64,000 nt of DNA from Paenibacillus sacheonensis (GCF_009909195.1 NZ_JAAAMU010000012.1:1-64000), one strand, 5' to 3'. Counted from the stretch's first letter, positions 8,022 through 17,232 are shown. The notes: a model not told the origin generated them from the letters alone. Numbers and translations: made by a program.

Positions 8022-8867
8022 TTAAGCATGCAGGAAGCCAATACAGAAAATCCCCGCCGTTATGAGTACGGAGGCCAGCAATCGGCGCGCCCCCTGCCGC
8101 TCTCGAAGCACCGCGACGGCCAAGACGGTGCCGAACACCGTTCCGATCTCCCGCATCGGCGCAAGCACCGCGAGCGGCGCGCCGCTCTGGGCGTACAGAA
8201 ACAGGATGTAGCCGCTTGGCGCGAGCACGGAGGCGGCGACAATCCAGCGCTTGTTCATCCGCCATTCCGCCCGCAGCGCCGCGGGGCGATAGGCCACGAA
8301 CGAAAGCGCGATGAAATTGCCGATATTCGTCATCTCGTTGAGAAGCGGCGGCTCGACATAGGCCAGCGCCTGTCTGTCCACGAGCGTGTACGCCGCGATG
8401 CAGAGCCCGACGGCCAATGCATAGCCGGTAACCGCTGGGCTGGCCGACAAGCGCAGCCCGTTGATCGTCGCGATCCCTGCCAGGATGAGCAGAAGTCCGA
8501 CCCATCCGAAGAACGACAGCGATTCATGAAACCAGGCAACGCTGAGCAGCGGGACGAGCAGCGGACTCGTTCCCCGCATGATGGGATACGCCTGCGAGAG
8601 ATCTCCGACGGTGTACGACTTGGCGAGCAGCAGGCAGTAGCAGCCGTGGATGACGGCCGATGCGCATAGGAGAAGAGAGGATTCTATTGTAAAGGATGCG
8701 TCCTGCCAATTCAATATCGCCCACGGCATGAATCCGACGAGGGGGATAAGCTGACAGTACCACAGAAAGGCATTTTTGTCCGCGCTCGATTTCGTCATCA
8801 GGTTCCAGGAAGCATGGAAGAAGCCCGACAGCAGCACGAGCGCGATCGATGAAGCGGCAATGCTCAT
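8022..8867 (-). CDS. EamA/DMT-family transporter
   Basis: A 281-residue membrane protein with ten predicted hydrophobic segments arranged as two EamA repeats. The first starts 'IALVLLSGFFHASWNLMTK', the usual opening of the family. Drug/metabolite transporters of this size export or import small metabolites; the substrate is not deducible. The ATG at 8867 is preferred because GGAGGAGGA lies 8 bases upstream; the in-frame ATG at 8888 would sit above that site. It is followed on the same strand by the 193-residue hypothetical gene with a short gap. No regulator is adjacent. Confidence 0.88.
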   Translation of the reverse strand: MSIAASSIALVLLSGFFHASWNLMTKSSADKNAFLWYCQLIPLVGFMPWAILNWQDASFTIESSLLLCASAVIHGCYCLLLAKSYTVGDLSQAYPIMRGTSPLLVPLLSVAWFHESLSFFGWVGLLLILAGIATINGLRLSASPAVTGYALAVGLCIAAYTLVDRQALAYVEPPLLNEMTNIGNFIALSFVAYRPAALRAEWRMNKRWIVAASVLAPSGYILFLYAQSGAPLAVLAPMREIGTVFGTVLAVAVLRERQGARRLLASVLITAGIFCIGFLHA

Positions 8868-8999
8868 CGTTATCGTCCTCCTCCGCATGCGAACGCGGTA
8901 ATTCGAACCGCTTATGTGATTAATATCACAACCATATTTTGGATTGTACGTTCTCGCCTGTACCCTGTCAACGATTACGTTCTCCGTGTCCGGAGAACG

Positions 9000-9033
9000 A
9001 CAAAGCCGCGCAGAGAGCGAATCTGCACGGCTT
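9000..9033 (-). terminator. Possible terminator after the dioxygenase gene
   Basis: An 11-bp imperfect stem AGCCGCGCAGA/TCTGCACGGCT lies directly downstream of the stop at 9051 on the minus strand, followed by a T-poor tail (TTTGTCGTT). This is moderate evidence only. Confidence 0.45.
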
Positions 9034-9050
9034 GCTTGTCTTTCCGTATG

Positions 9051-9848
9051 TTATCCGTATGGACCGCGCGGGTGAAAGCCCAGCAGCCGGGTCAGCCGCG
9101 GATTATCCTTCGCCCCGTCGATGGTCGACTGCGGCATGACATAGTTGACGAACGGGTAGAACCGCTGCGATACCCAGCGCCGGCCATACGTAACCTGCTG
9201 GACCATGCGTACCCGGTCGCTCTCGTTCTTGGCGCCCCGATGCCAGGTTTGGCCGTTGAACAGCAGCATGTCGCCTTTCTTCGCGAGAATGGAGACCGGT
9301 CCTTGACCGTTGTAGTACGGCGTTTCCTTCGGCGATGCCGGTTCCCTGCCGCTCCTGTGGCTGCCCGGCACCAGCTGGGTAGGGCCCATATCCTCGGTCA
9401 CGTCCTGCAAATAATACATGGCGCTGAACATAAAGCACGGCATCTGAATGCGCGGATCCAGCAGGGCGCCCTCCGGAATCTCGAAAAACAAATCCTCGTC
9501 GACATGCCAGAAATCGATGCCCGTGCCGGGCTTCGTGTACAAGCCGTTGTTCGAAAACATATGGCAGTTCTTCCCCAGCACCGCTTCGGCGAACGCCACG
9601 GCCTCCGGCCGGTCGATCATTCGCAGGAAGCTGTCGCCGCGCTCGAACATTTTGGTTCTCAGCGTGTCGCCGTAGCCGTCATGCGGCTTCTCCGTGAACT
9701 CCCGCTCGAATTCGATGCGATAGGCATCCACGAATTCCTCGCTCAGCACGTTCCTGACGAGCGTAAAGCCGTTGCGGAAAAATTCTTCCTTATGAAATTC
9801 CAAATCGAATGCGCTTGGATTGGCCGTTGCCTTCTGTTCCGTGCTCAT
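9051..9848 (-). CDS. Phytanoyl-CoA dioxygenase (PhyH) family protein
   Basis: A 265-residue Fe(II)/2-oxoglutarate-type oxygenase of the PhyH superfamily. The metal triad is visible as H115-x-D117 (FWHVDED) and H203 (TWHRGAKN). A basic residue for 2-oxoglutarate follows at R212/R214, and 'TQLVPGSHRSG' is a family hallmark. These enzymes hydroxylate small molecules or side chains in the cytosol; the substrate is unknown. The ATG at 9848 is used because GGGGAG abuts the alternative ATG at 9860 without spacing. The gene is divergent from an AraC-type regulator 165 bases away, which likely controls it. A second PhyH protein is encoded at 16.4 kb. Confidence 0.88.
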   Translation of the reverse strand: MSTEQKATANPSAFDLEFHKEEFFRNGFTLVRNVLSEEFVDAYRIEFEREFTEKPHDGYGDTLRTKMFERGDSFLRMIDRPEAVAFAEAVLGKNCHMFSNNGLYTKPGTGIDFWHVDEDLFFEIPEGALLDPRIQMPCFMFSAMYYLQDVTEDMGPTQLVPGSHRSGREPASPKETPYYNGQGPVSILAKKGDMLLFNGQTWHRGAKNESDRVRMVQQVTYGRRWVSQRFYPFVNYVMPQSTIDGAKDNPRLTRLLGFHPRGPYG

Positions 9849-9961
9849 GCGCTTTCCCATCTCCCCGTAGCTATTATTCGCGTTCAGTCCCGCCGGCTGC
9901 TCATTCCAGGCGCGCGGCAGATCTGATATAGTTAGCTTAACGCATACGAGACCTCGCAGAA

Positions 9962-9997
9962 TTGGACGATTTGACGAAAGACTGGGACTTTTTGACG
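9962..9997 (+). promoter_or_regulatory. Direct repeats resembling AraC half-sites
   Basis: TTTGACG occurs at 9970-9976 and 9991-9997, a 21-bp phase equal to two helical turns; a related TTGGACG lies at 9962. They are immediately upstream of the AraC-family start codon, in the divergent promoter region shared with the dioxygenase gene. Binding is inferred. Confidence 0.4.
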
Positions 9998-10013
9998 GAT
10001 TGGAGGCTGCCGC

Positions 10014-10955
10014 GTGGACCACTATGTGAACGAGCAGTTCATGGATAACCCCGCTTTTCCGTTTCGGGCCTTTCGGGCGCCGGTCGGTCAGGATTACGAT
10101 CTTCATATCCATGACTTCGTCGAGATTATCTATGTCACGGAAGGCCATGGCATCCATCTCTTCCAAGACCGCGAGCTGCCGATCCGGGAAGGGGATATCT
10201 TCATCATCCACCGCCATGTTCCGCACGGCTACCGGCGGCTGCCGGATACGCCCTTGACGGTCAATAACGTCATCTTCGATCCGTATTATTTCGAGCAGGA
10301 GCTCTCGCATATGGCGGGCGTCAACGGCTTCATCGATTTCTACTACCTGGAACCGTTCCTTCAAGGGCAGGCGCGCGTCGGCACCTTCATGAACCTCAGC
10401 AAGCTGGAGCGCAGCCAAGCCATCGCCATCCTGGACAGCCTCGTCCGCGAGGATACGGACCGCGAATCCAATTACGAGCTGATGGTGCGCACGCATCTGC
10501 TGCAGCTGTTCATCTATCTCAGCCGCTGCTATGAACGTTCCGCGCAGAAGCCGATGGCCCGCATGGATAACGAAGCCGCTTTGTTCCGAACCGTATGCGC
10601 TTTCACGAAGCAGCATTACGCCCAGCCGCTGAGCCTGCAGCAGATCAGCGAGTTCTGCAACCTCAGCCAAACGACGTTCACGACCAAATTCAAGCAGCAG
10701 ATCGGCATGACGTTCATCGAATTCCGCAATCGGATCCGACTGCTGGAGGCGAAGAAGCTTCTCGAGACGTCCCCTGCCAAAATCACCGCCATCTCGCTGG
10801 AGGTCGGCTTCGAGGATCTCAGCTTCTTCAATCGGATGTTCAAGCGGGAATTCGGATTGACGCCGAGCGCATACCGGTCGCACTTCCGACGGCGGCTGCC
10901 GCATTCGGGCGAACTGCCGGTACCGGATCACCCGCCCGAGACAGCCAGCCGATAA
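10014..10955 (+). CDS. AraC-family transcriptional regulator with cupin sensor domain
   Basis: A 313-residue regulator. Residues about 15-95 form a cupin-like sugar-sensing domain (HIHDFVEIIYVTEGHG... FIIHRHVPHGY). The C-terminal 100 residues hold two AraC helix-turn-helix motifs: 'SLQQISEFCNLSQTTFTTKF' and 'KITAISLEVGFEDLSFFNRM', then 'FGLTPSAYR'. The start is GTG at 10014 with GGAGG 7 bases upstream; the next ATG (10041) lacks a ribosome site. It is divergent from the PhyH gene and is its most likely activator. In this bacterial group such regulators usually respond to sugars, but here the ligand is unknown. Confidence 0.9.
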   Translation: MDHYVNEQFMDNPAFPFRAFRAPVGQDYDLHIHDFVEIIYVTEGHGIHLFQDRELPIREGDIFIIHRHVPHGYRRLPDTPLTVNNVIFDPYYFEQELSHMAGVNGFIDFYYLEPFLQGQARVGTFMNLSKLERSQAIAILDSLVREDTDRESNYELMVRTHLLQLFIYLSRCYERSAQKPMARMDNEAALFRTVCAFTKQHYAQPLSLQQISEFCNLSQTTFTTKFKQQIGMTFIEFRNRIRLLEAKKLLETSPAKITAISLEVGFEDLSFFNRMFKREFGLTPSAYRSHFRRRLPHSGELPVPDHPPETASR

Positions 10956-11024
10956 GGATTCGGAGGAAATGGCACAGACGCTGACGCACGCGCTGCGTCT
11001 TGGGACGGCGCCTCATGCGCAAAC

Positions 11025-11062
11025 GAAAGAAGCTCCCGGGCCGCGATGGCTCGGGAGCTTTC
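11025..11062. terminator. Terminator between AraC gene and aldolase gene
   Basis: Arms GAAAGAAGCTCCCGGGCC and GGCTCGGGAGCTTTC close on a 5-base loop. It lies between two convergent genes and can act on both strands. Confidence 0.75.
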
Positions 11063-11101
11063 ATATAGGTAGGCCGCTAAGCCTGTCGCATGCGGCAAGG
11101 C

Positions 11102-12067
11102 TTATTTGCTGTGCAGCACTTCGGGCGTCGTCAGCTTGTCGTAGAAATCGACCGCTTTGTCCCTGTCGTCGGATTCGCGCAGCGCCATCGCGGAACGAGG
11201 GTGCTCATCCAGCATGCCCGTAATCATGTACGGGATGATGTAGCCCCATTCTTCTTTCTCGCGAAGCGGAATCATGTATTTCTCGATCATGTCCAGCACC
11301 GGACGTACGTTGTATCTGGTGTTCTTGAGATGCGCGACGAGCAGCTCGGTCGGGCAGTTGCCTGCCGCGCGGCCCATGCCGTATACGGAAGCGTCCAGGA
11401 ATTCAACGCCTTTGTCGACCGAAATCAGCGTGTTGGCGAATGCCAGCTGCATGTTGTTATGCGTATGCACGCCAAGGCGTTTGCTAGGCAGATGCTTCTG
11501 GAATTTGCTGACGAGGTAGTCGAAATCCTTCGGATCCAGGCTGCCGTAGGAGTCCACGACGTAAACGACGTCGACGACGCTCGCTTCGATCAGCTCGAAC
11601 GCTTCCAGCAATTGATTCTCCATGACGTTGGAGAGCGCCATGATGTTAAGCGTCGTCTCGTAGCCGCGGGAATGGAACACGTTCACGAGCTCGAGCGCCT
11701 TCTCGACGTCCTGGATGTAGCAGGCAACGCGGATCAGGTCAAGCAAGCTCTCCTCGCGCGGCAGGATGTCGTTCTCGTCCACGCGGCCGATGTCCACAAG
11801 CGCCGAGAGCTTCGTGTTCAGCTTATGCGGAATGACCTTGCGCAGGAAGTCGTCGTCCAGAAAACGCCATGGTCCCGCGGATTCGGCGCCTTTAAGCAGC
11901 TTCGGCGAGTTTTTGTATCCGACTTCCATATATTCGACGCCGGCTTCATTCAACGTATGGTACAGATGCTGAACGAATTCGACACTGAAATCCCAGTTAT
12001 TGACGAGGCCCCCGTCGCGGATCGTGCAGTCGACGATTTTGCAATTGCTGTTGTTTTTTGCGTTCAT
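11102..12067 (-). CDS. HMGL-like aldolase catalytic-domain protein
   Basis: A 321-residue TIM-barrel enzyme of the HMG-CoA lyase-like/DmpG aldolase superfamily. The catalytic signature D13-C-T-I-R17-D18-GG is near the N-terminus, and the metal-binding H201-T-H203-NN lies after strand 6, as expected. Family members cleave or condense 2-oxo acids such as 4-hydroxy-2-oxovalerate. This protein lacks the C-terminal communication domain of DmpG and the regulatory domain of isopropylmalate synthase, so the substrate is open. The ATG at 12067 has AAAGGAG well placed upstream. It stands alone, with about 700 bases of non-coding DNA upstream. Confidence 0.8.
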   Translation of the reverse strand: MNAKNNSNCKIVDCTIRDGGLVNNWDFSVEFVQHLYHTLNEAGVEYMEVGYKNSPKLLKGAESAGPWRFLDDDFLRKVIPHKLNTKLSALVDIGRVDENDILPREESLLDLIRVACYIQDVEKALELVNVFHSRGYETTLNIMALSNVMENQLLEAFELIEASVVDVVYVVDSYGSLDPKDFDYLVSKFQKHLPSKRLGVHTHNNMQLAFANTLISVDKGVEFLDASVYGMGRAAGNCPTELLVAHLKNTRYNVRPVLDMIEKYMIPLREKEEWGYIIPYMITGMLDEHPRSAMALRESDDRDKAVDFYDKLTTPEVLHSK

Positions 12068-12771
12068 GTGCGTGTACTCCTTTGGCCCATACTTTTCTTT
12101 TCATCATACTTGAAATCTGCCATGAACGCAAAAAAAATTTTGTCGCTTTAAAGCGTATCAGTGCCCGGCATCAGCGCCGCAATCGACTTCATGACCTATC
12201 ATGCAACCCGTTTATCCATTATACGCAGATGGCCGTGCTGGAATCGGTTCGTCATGCACGATCTGTCTAAGCTTGTCGGAAAACCGCCTATGCGATGGTC
12301 CGCAAACATGGATTCCCGTCTTGAATTCGACAAAATCGCCATGATGAATTCAGTCATAATTGACTAATCCTCACTGTTCGGGCCAGTCTTATGCCCTACA
12401 CCGACCTCGCGATGCCTGTGAAGTCCTAGTTCAAAAATGGCGCTTATCGCATGGTTGACCCTAATGTCTTATAACGATATATTACGAATATTACAATTTT
12501 AATCCTCCTAATTGTTTACAAATGCATGCTTTCTCCCACATTCTTCGGCTTCCGTAAACGCTATTGAATCCTTCATGTCCACTGATAATGTAAGCGCATA
12601 CTTATGGCGATCCAATTGATTTCATTCGCCCGTCCTTTCGATTGGTGAAGCATCCCCTTGGGGATTTTTCATAGCAGTTACCACTTCAAAAAATAAGGGG
12701 GCTTATCATCGCTGCATCAGACGCTTGACGCTTGACGGCAGGCGGCATCACAAATCAAGAGGAGGATGAAC
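12068..12771. other. Long intergenic region upstream of the ABC operon
   Basis: About 700 bases lack a convincing gene; two short overlapping reading frames at 12058-12367 have no ribosome site and no recognisable family. AT content rises after 12460. A TGTAAGCGCATACT element near 12588 resembles a degenerate CcpA (cre) site with two mismatches. A small hairpin with T-run is at 12652-12669. The region probably contains the ABC operon promoter and leader. Confidence 0.5.
12652..12669 (+). terminator. Short hairpin with T-run in the ABC operon leader
   Basis: ATCCCC-TT-GGGGAT followed by TTTT, about 100 bases before the binding-protein start codon. It could be a leader attenuator or the end of an upstream transcript. 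Confidence 0.45.
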
Positions 12772-14415
12772 ATGTATCAGATGCGTCATCGGAAAACGTG
12801 GAAGCTGGGAAGGCTGTCTGTCCTATTACTTATGATCGTAAGCTTGATTGCGGGATGCTCCTCCAATTCATCCAACGGAAATACCGGCAATACCGGAAAT
12901 AACGGGAATAACGGGAACAAAGGGAATACGGCCGACAATGACGGCGGCAATGCAGGCAGCAGCAGCGGTAAAAAGCTGAGCTTCAGCTACCTCCGGCCGA
13001 CCTGGGGTCCCGCGACATACACGAAGAACGGCGCTTACGAGAAAGAATTGTTCAAACAGGCCAACGTCGACATCGACGTCCGGATCATCCCCGTCGTCGA
13101 TTACGATTCCACGATCAAGACGACTGCCGCTTCCGGCGACATGCCCGACGCCGTTTGGGCCACGGGTCCGGTCGATCCGTTCTGGAAGGATCTGCAGGAC
13201 CAGGATGCCTTCACGAAGCTCAACGACCTGCTCGACAAATACCCTGCCGTCAAGGCCGCGGTTCCGGACGGCATCTGGGACAAGATGAAGGACGACAAGG
13301 GCGACATCTACTTCATTCCGAACCTGATTTACCCGGTCGTGCCGTTCTTCATCAACTACCGGGCCGATATTTTCGAGAAGCTCGGCATCGCCGAACCGAC
13401 GTCCATCGCCGAGCTCGAGGCCGCGCTGCAGAAGATCAAGGAAAGCGAACCCGGCATCGTGCCGATGACGCACGGCAATACCATTCCTTTCTGGGCCGGC
13501 AAGGACGTGGCGACCTCCTTCGGGGACGCTTACGGCTGGGCGCCGTCGAAGGACGATCCCAACAAGCTGCTGCCGCCCGAAATGCAGGATGAACACTTGA
13601 ACTACATGTTCTGGCTGCAGGATCTGAAGAAAAAAGGCCTGTTCGACGAAGAAGCCGGCGTCAACCCGGACGCCTCGTTCGGCGAGACCAAGTTCAAGGC
13701 CGGCAAGGCAGCCGTTATCCTCGGCGGCAACCTGCAATCGCTGCTCCCCGAGCTGCGGAAGGCGGACCCGAAAGCCACGATCAAGACGATGTCCCCGCTT
13801 GCGGGTCCGGACGGGCAGAAGGGCGGCACGCGCGTTGTATTCCCGCAGGACCGCGGCTTCTACATCAACAAGAAGGCGGAGGGCAAGGCCGACCAAATCT
13901 TCCAATTCCTGAACTGGTCGCTAACCGACGGCTCCGATTTCCGCAGATACGGCATCGAGGGCAAGACGTATACGGTGGACGATCAAGGCCGGAAGGTGCC
14001 GATTCCCGACGACGAGCGCGAAAGCGACTACAAGTCGTCCCAAATCGAACCGCTCCGCTTCCTCGACCCGATGAGCGAGAAGCTGGACTGGCAGGCGATC
14101 GAGCTGCAGTTCGCCGGCGGCGGGATGCAGGATCAATTCGCCTACTACAAGAGCATGTTCGAGAAATACGCCGCGACCCCGTACAACGACTACAAAGATC
14201 CGACCGTCTCGTCCCCGACCAACGCGAAGATCGGGGCGCAGATCTACGAGGATTACATGGCCAAGGTCAGCGGAAGCATCCTGACGGACATGAAGCTGAC
14301 CAAGGACGACTACATCAAGGCCCGCCAAAAGTGGCTGGATGCCGGCGAGCAAAAAATCATCGACGAAGTGAACGAGCTTCAAAAGGATAAATCCGAGCCG
14401 AATTACGTCGACTGA
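12772..14415 (+). CDS. ABC sugar-binding lipoprotein (extracellular solute-binding protein family 1)
   Basis: A 547-residue substrate-binding protein of the LipO/YtcQ type found with LplB/LplC permeases in Paenibacillaceae. It has a basic N-terminus, a hydrophobic core and a lipobox IAGC (Cys near residue 29). A Gly/Asn-rich linker follows (NGNTGNTGNNGNNGN). The mature domain has the usual 'DMPDAVWATGPVDPFW' and 'INYRADIFEKLGIAEPTS' blocks. The ATG at 12772 is favoured over 12766 because AGAGGAGG is then 6 bases away. No ATPase gene is nearby; these systems usually share an MsmX-type ATPase encoded elsewhere. The sugar is unknown, probably an oligosaccharide. Confidence 0.92.
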   Translation: MYQMRHRKTWKLGRLSVLLLMIVSLIAGCSSNSSNGNTGNTGNNGNNGNKGNTADNDGGNAGSSSGKKLSFSYLRPTWGPATYTKNGAYEKELFKQANVDIDVRIIPVVDYDSTIKTTAASGDMPDAVWATGPVDPFWKDLQDQDAFTKLNDLLDKYPAVKAAVPDGIWDKMKDDKGDIYFIPNLIYPVVPFFINYRADIFEKLGIAEPTSIAELEAALQKIKESEPGIVPMTHGNTIPFWAGKDVATSFGDAYGWAPSKDDPNKLLPPEMQDEHLNYMFWLQDLKKKGLFDEEAGVNPDASFGETKFKAGKAAVILGGNLQSLLPELRKADPKATIKTMSPLAGPDGQKGGTRVVFPQDRGFYINKKAEGKADQIFQFLNWSLTDGSDFRRYGIEGKTYTVDDQGRKVPIPDDERESDYKSSQIEPLRFLDPMSEKLDWQAIELQFAGGGMQDQFAYYKSMFEKYAATPYNDYKDPTVSSPTNAKIGAQIYEDYMAKVSGSILTDMKLTKDDYIKARQKWLDAGEQKIIDEVNELQKDKSEPNYVD

Positions 14416-14428
14416 TCCAGTCGATCGG

Positions 14429-14471
14429 ACGGGCAGGGCGGCCGGTACAGGGCGGCCTTGTCCCGTTTTTT
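14429..14471 (+). terminator. Intercistronic attenuator between binding protein and permease genes
   Basis: CGGGCAGGGC pairs with GCCTTGTCCCG (one bulge) and is followed by seven T. A partial terminator here would lower permease expression relative to the binding protein. Confidence 0.65.
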
Positions 14472-14502
14472 TGCAGCGAGAGCCAGAAAGGAATGAAGCG
14501 AT

Positions 14503-15396
14503 GTGAGTAAACGGATATGGCAGTCGCGTTACATCTACCTGCTGATCTTGCCGACGATCGTGTATTTCGCTATCTTCACGTATACGCCGTTCTACGGCAT
14601 CACGATCGCGTTCAAGGATTTCAAGATCATGTCTGGCATCATGCACAGCCCATGGGTCGGCTTCGAGCATTTCCGGTCGATGTTCGACTCGGAGAAATTC
14701 CCGGAGCTGTTGAAGAATACGATCATCATCAGCTTGTACCGGCTCGTCTTCGGCTTCCCGGTTCCGATCCTGTTCGCTCTGCTGCTGAACGAAGTGAGGC
14801 ATCTGTGGTTCAAGCGGATCGTGCAGACGGTCACGTACTTCCCGCACTTCCTCTCCTGGGTCGTATTCGGCGGCATCATTTACAATTTCATCGGGCCGAG
14901 CGGCATCATTAACCTGCTGCTGGTGAACGCCGGTCTTGATAAGTTCAACTTCACGACCAACGCGGACGTGTTCCGTACGGTCATCGTCATCACGGCGATC
15001 ATGAAGGAGTTCGGCTGGGGCGCCATTATCTATTTGGCTGCTCTCTCCGGCATCGACGCCCAGCTCTACGAAGCGGCCAAGATCGACGGCGCGGGCAAGA
15101 TGCGGCAGATCTGGCATGTCACCCTGCCGGGCATCCGGCCCATCATCGCACTCCTCTTCTGCTTGCAGCTGGCGGGCATATTGGATGCGGGCTTCGATCA
15201 AATCTTCATCTTCCTCAACCCGGCCGTCTATGACGTCGGCGATATCATCGACACCTACGTCTACCGGCTTGGCCTCCTGCAGTCGCAGTTCGAGCTCGCT
15301 ACGGCCGTCGGCTTGTTCAAGGGCATTATCGGGGTCATCCTGATCGTCAGCGCGAATAACGTCATACGCCGGATGGGGGAGAAATCGCTATGGTAG
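14503..15396 (+). CDS. ABC sugar permease, LplB/UgpA type
   Basis: A 297-residue inner-membrane permease with six hydrophobic segments and the EAA-loop signature 'YEAAKIDGAGKMRQIWHVTLPGI' at about residues 188-210, which contacts the ATPase. The start is GTG at 14503 with AAAGGA about 10 bases upstream. It is cotranscribed with the binding protein upstream and overlaps the next permease gene by 7 bases. The pair makes the heterodimeric membrane channel of the importer. Confidence 0.92.
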   Translation: MSKRIWQSRYIYLLILPTIVYFAIFTYTPFYGITIAFKDFKIMSGIMHSPWVGFEHFRSMFDSEKFPELLKNTIIISLYRLVFGFPVPILFALLLNEVRHLWFKRIVQTVTYFPHFLSWVVFGGIIYNFIGPSGIINLLLVNAGLDKFNFTTNADVFRTVIVITAIMKEFGWGAIIYLAALSGIDAQLYEAAKIDGAGKMRQIWHVTLPGIRPIIALLFCLQLAGILDAGFDQIFIFLNPAVYDVGDIIDTYVYRLGLLQSQFELATAVGLFKGIIGVILIVSANNVIRRMGEKSLW

Positions 15397-16349
15397 AAGC
15401 AGAACAAACCCCCGGCTTGGAACGCGTGGCCGAGAAAGAGAAGGATCTCGCGGCCATCAGCAGCAAGCTGGACGCCAATCCCGTTTGGGCGCAGACGGTC
15501 ATCTATGTCATCCTCGTCGCCGCGGGGCTCGTAACGCTGGTGCCGATCGTCAATGTCTGGGCGGTCTCGCTCAGCGAAGCGCATGCCGTGTACAGCGATC
15601 CGATGATGCTCTGGCCGAAGTCGTTCACGCTGGAGGCGTACAAATATATTTTCCATACGAGCGTGCTGATGAAGTCGTTCGGCATTACCGTGTTCGTCGC
15701 CGTCGTGGGGACGTTCCTGAATCTCGTGTTCACGGCAACGGGCGCATACGGCTTGTCCAAGACGCATATACCGGGACATCGTTTCCTGCTGTGGCTGGTC
15801 ATCATTCCCATGCTCTTCGGCGCGGGACTCATCCCGATGTATATCCTGCTGAAGAATCTGGGCTTGATGAACAGCGTCTGGGTACTGATCCTGCCGCAGC
15901 TGGTGGCGCCGTTCAATCTCATCTTGATGCGGAATTTCTTCTGGAGCATTCCGGAAAGCCTGGAGGAATCCGCTCGAATCGACGGGGCTTCCGAGATGCG
16001 CGTCCTGTGGAGCCTGATTCTGCCCCTGTCCAAGCCCGTCATCGCCACGGTCGGCCTGTTCTACGCGGTCGGCCACTGGAACGACTTCTTCAACGCCTTG
16101 TTCTTCATTACCGACAACAGCAAATGGCCGCTCCAAATGGTGCTGCGCTCCATTGTCATCGACTTCAACATGCTGAATATGGGCAGCCAGAACACCAGCA
16201 CGCTGAACGACAGCAGCCGCATGGTCGTGCAGCCCGAGAACATCAAGGCGGCGACGATCATTTTCGCCATCGTGCCGATTCTGATCGTGTACCCGTTTCT
16301 GCAGAAGTATTTCGTCAAGGGCATCATGCTCGGATCCGTCAAAGGTTAA
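15390..16349 (+). CDS. ABC sugar permease, LplC/YtcP type
   Basis: A 319-residue second permease with six TM helices and the EAA motif 'LEESARIDGASEMRVLWSLILP'. An N-terminal cytosolic extension of about 30 residues precedes the first helix. The C-terminal 'FLQKYFVKGIMLGSVKG' is typical of the YtcP group. It overlaps the previous gene by 7 bases (ATG inside the preceding TGG/TAG end), so translation is coupled. The dioxygenase gene follows after 34 bases. Confidence 0.92.
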   Translation: MVEAEQTPGLERVAEKEKDLAAISSKLDANPVWAQTVIYVILVAAGLVTLVPIVNVWAVSLSEAHAVYSDPMMLWPKSFTLEAYKYIFHTSVLMKSFGITVFVAVVGTFLNLVFTATGAYGLSKTHIPGHRFLLWLVIIPMLFGAGLIPMYILLKNLGLMNSVWVLILPQLVAPFNLILMRNFFWSIPESLEESARIDGASEMRVLWSLILPLSKPVIATVGLFYAVGHWNDFFNALFFITDNSKWPLQMVLRSIVIDFNMLNMGSQNTSTLNDSSRMVVQPENIKAATIIFAIVPILIVYPFLQKYFVKGIMLGSVKG

Positions 16350-16383
16350 CGCTTGCAGAGTCTACGACTGGAGGGAACGAACA

Positions 16384-17232
16384 ATGAAGATAACCGAGGT
16401 ACAGACAACGACCGAGGAGATTTTGGCGCACTATCAGGCATTCGGCTATGCGGTCATTCCGGACGCCCTGTCGGCGGAGGAGCTGGATTACTTGAACCGG
16501 CTTGTCGAGAGCGACATGGCATCGCATCCGGACGGCTGGCATAAGCCGATCGAAGGGGCCGTCGGCAACGGCAGCCTGCTCATGAAATACCCGCGCGAGA
16601 TGGACGCGTTCATCCGGCATCGCACGCTGTTCCCTCTCATTCAAGAGGTGCTGCTCGGCGAAGCCAGGTATGCCCAGTTCGATTTTCGGGATATCTCGAT
16701 GGAACGGGCAAGCAGCAGCCAGATGGGCTTTCATCGCGACATCAGCTGGTACGGCTCGACGGTCGGCGGGAAGATCTGGGATCCGGAGAACCCCTACAAG
16801 AGCACGTACACCTGCGTCATCTATTATTTGAAGGACGTGCACGAATGCTGTCCCGCATTCTGCATCGTGCCCTGCAGCCACGAATACGGTTCGCTGGCGG
16901 AGGCCAAGGCGGGCTTGGGGGATCAATACCGGGAAGTGCCGATTCGGGGAAAAGCGGGGACGGCGATTCTGTACAATATTACGACTTATCATACGCGCAA
17001 CGGCGGCAAGCCGGAGTGCACGCACGGCAGGCGGACGATGCACAATTACCACTCCCGGACGACGAGCGCGCCGCTCACCAACTGGGCGACCGTGCCGGAG
17101 GAATTGGCGCTGAGCGACGATCGGGACACGCGGCTGTTCTACTCGCAATGGACGCCGAACCAGATCAAGCACGCGCGGGACCATTACGCGAAGCCGGTGC
17201 CGTCGTATTATCCGGTTAATGCGATCAAGTAG
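16384..17232 (+). CDS. Phytanoyl-CoA dioxygenase (PhyH) family protein, last gene of the ABC operon
   Basis: A 282-residue PhyH-superfamily oxygenase. The iron ligands are H117-x-D119 (GFHRDIS) and H203 (TYHTRNGG), with Arg/His-rich 'RRTMHNYHSR' following for 2-oxoglutarate. GGAGG sits 7-11 bases before the ATG. Its place directly after the permeases, with a strong terminator behind it, suggests that it processes the imported molecule or a derivative, perhaps by hydroxylation of a sugar side group. That is inference: PhyH enzymes are found in many Paenibacillaceae sugar loci without assigned substrates. It is a distant relative of the protein encoded at 9.1 kb. Confidence 0.87.
   Translation: MKITEVQTTTEEILAHYQAFGYAVIPDALSAEELDYLNRLVESDMASHPDGWHKPIEGAVGNGSLLMKYPREMDAFIRHRTLFPLIQEVLLGEARYAQFDFRDISMERASSSQMGFHRDISWYGSTVGGKIWDPENPYKSTYTCVIYYLKDVHECCPAFCIVPCSHEYGSLAEAKAGLGDQYREVPIRGKAGTAILYNITTYHTRNGGKPECTHGRRTMHNYHSRTTSAPLTNWATVPEELALSDDRDTRLFYSQWTPNQIKHARDHYAKPVPSYYPVNAIK

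Noticed and set aside
7384..8505. 373-codon minus frame starting inside the DMT gene
   Set aside because: The upstream part is an out-of-frame shadow of the DMT transporter; the real gene starts at 7965 with its own ribosome site.
12161..12367. Small frame of 68 codons before the ABC operon
   Set aside because: No ribosome site, no family resemblance, overlaps another frame of similar length; probably chance.
12588..12601. CcpA (cre) site before the ABC operon
   Set aside because: TGTAAGCGCATACT has two mismatches to the consensus; kept only as a remark on the intergenic region.
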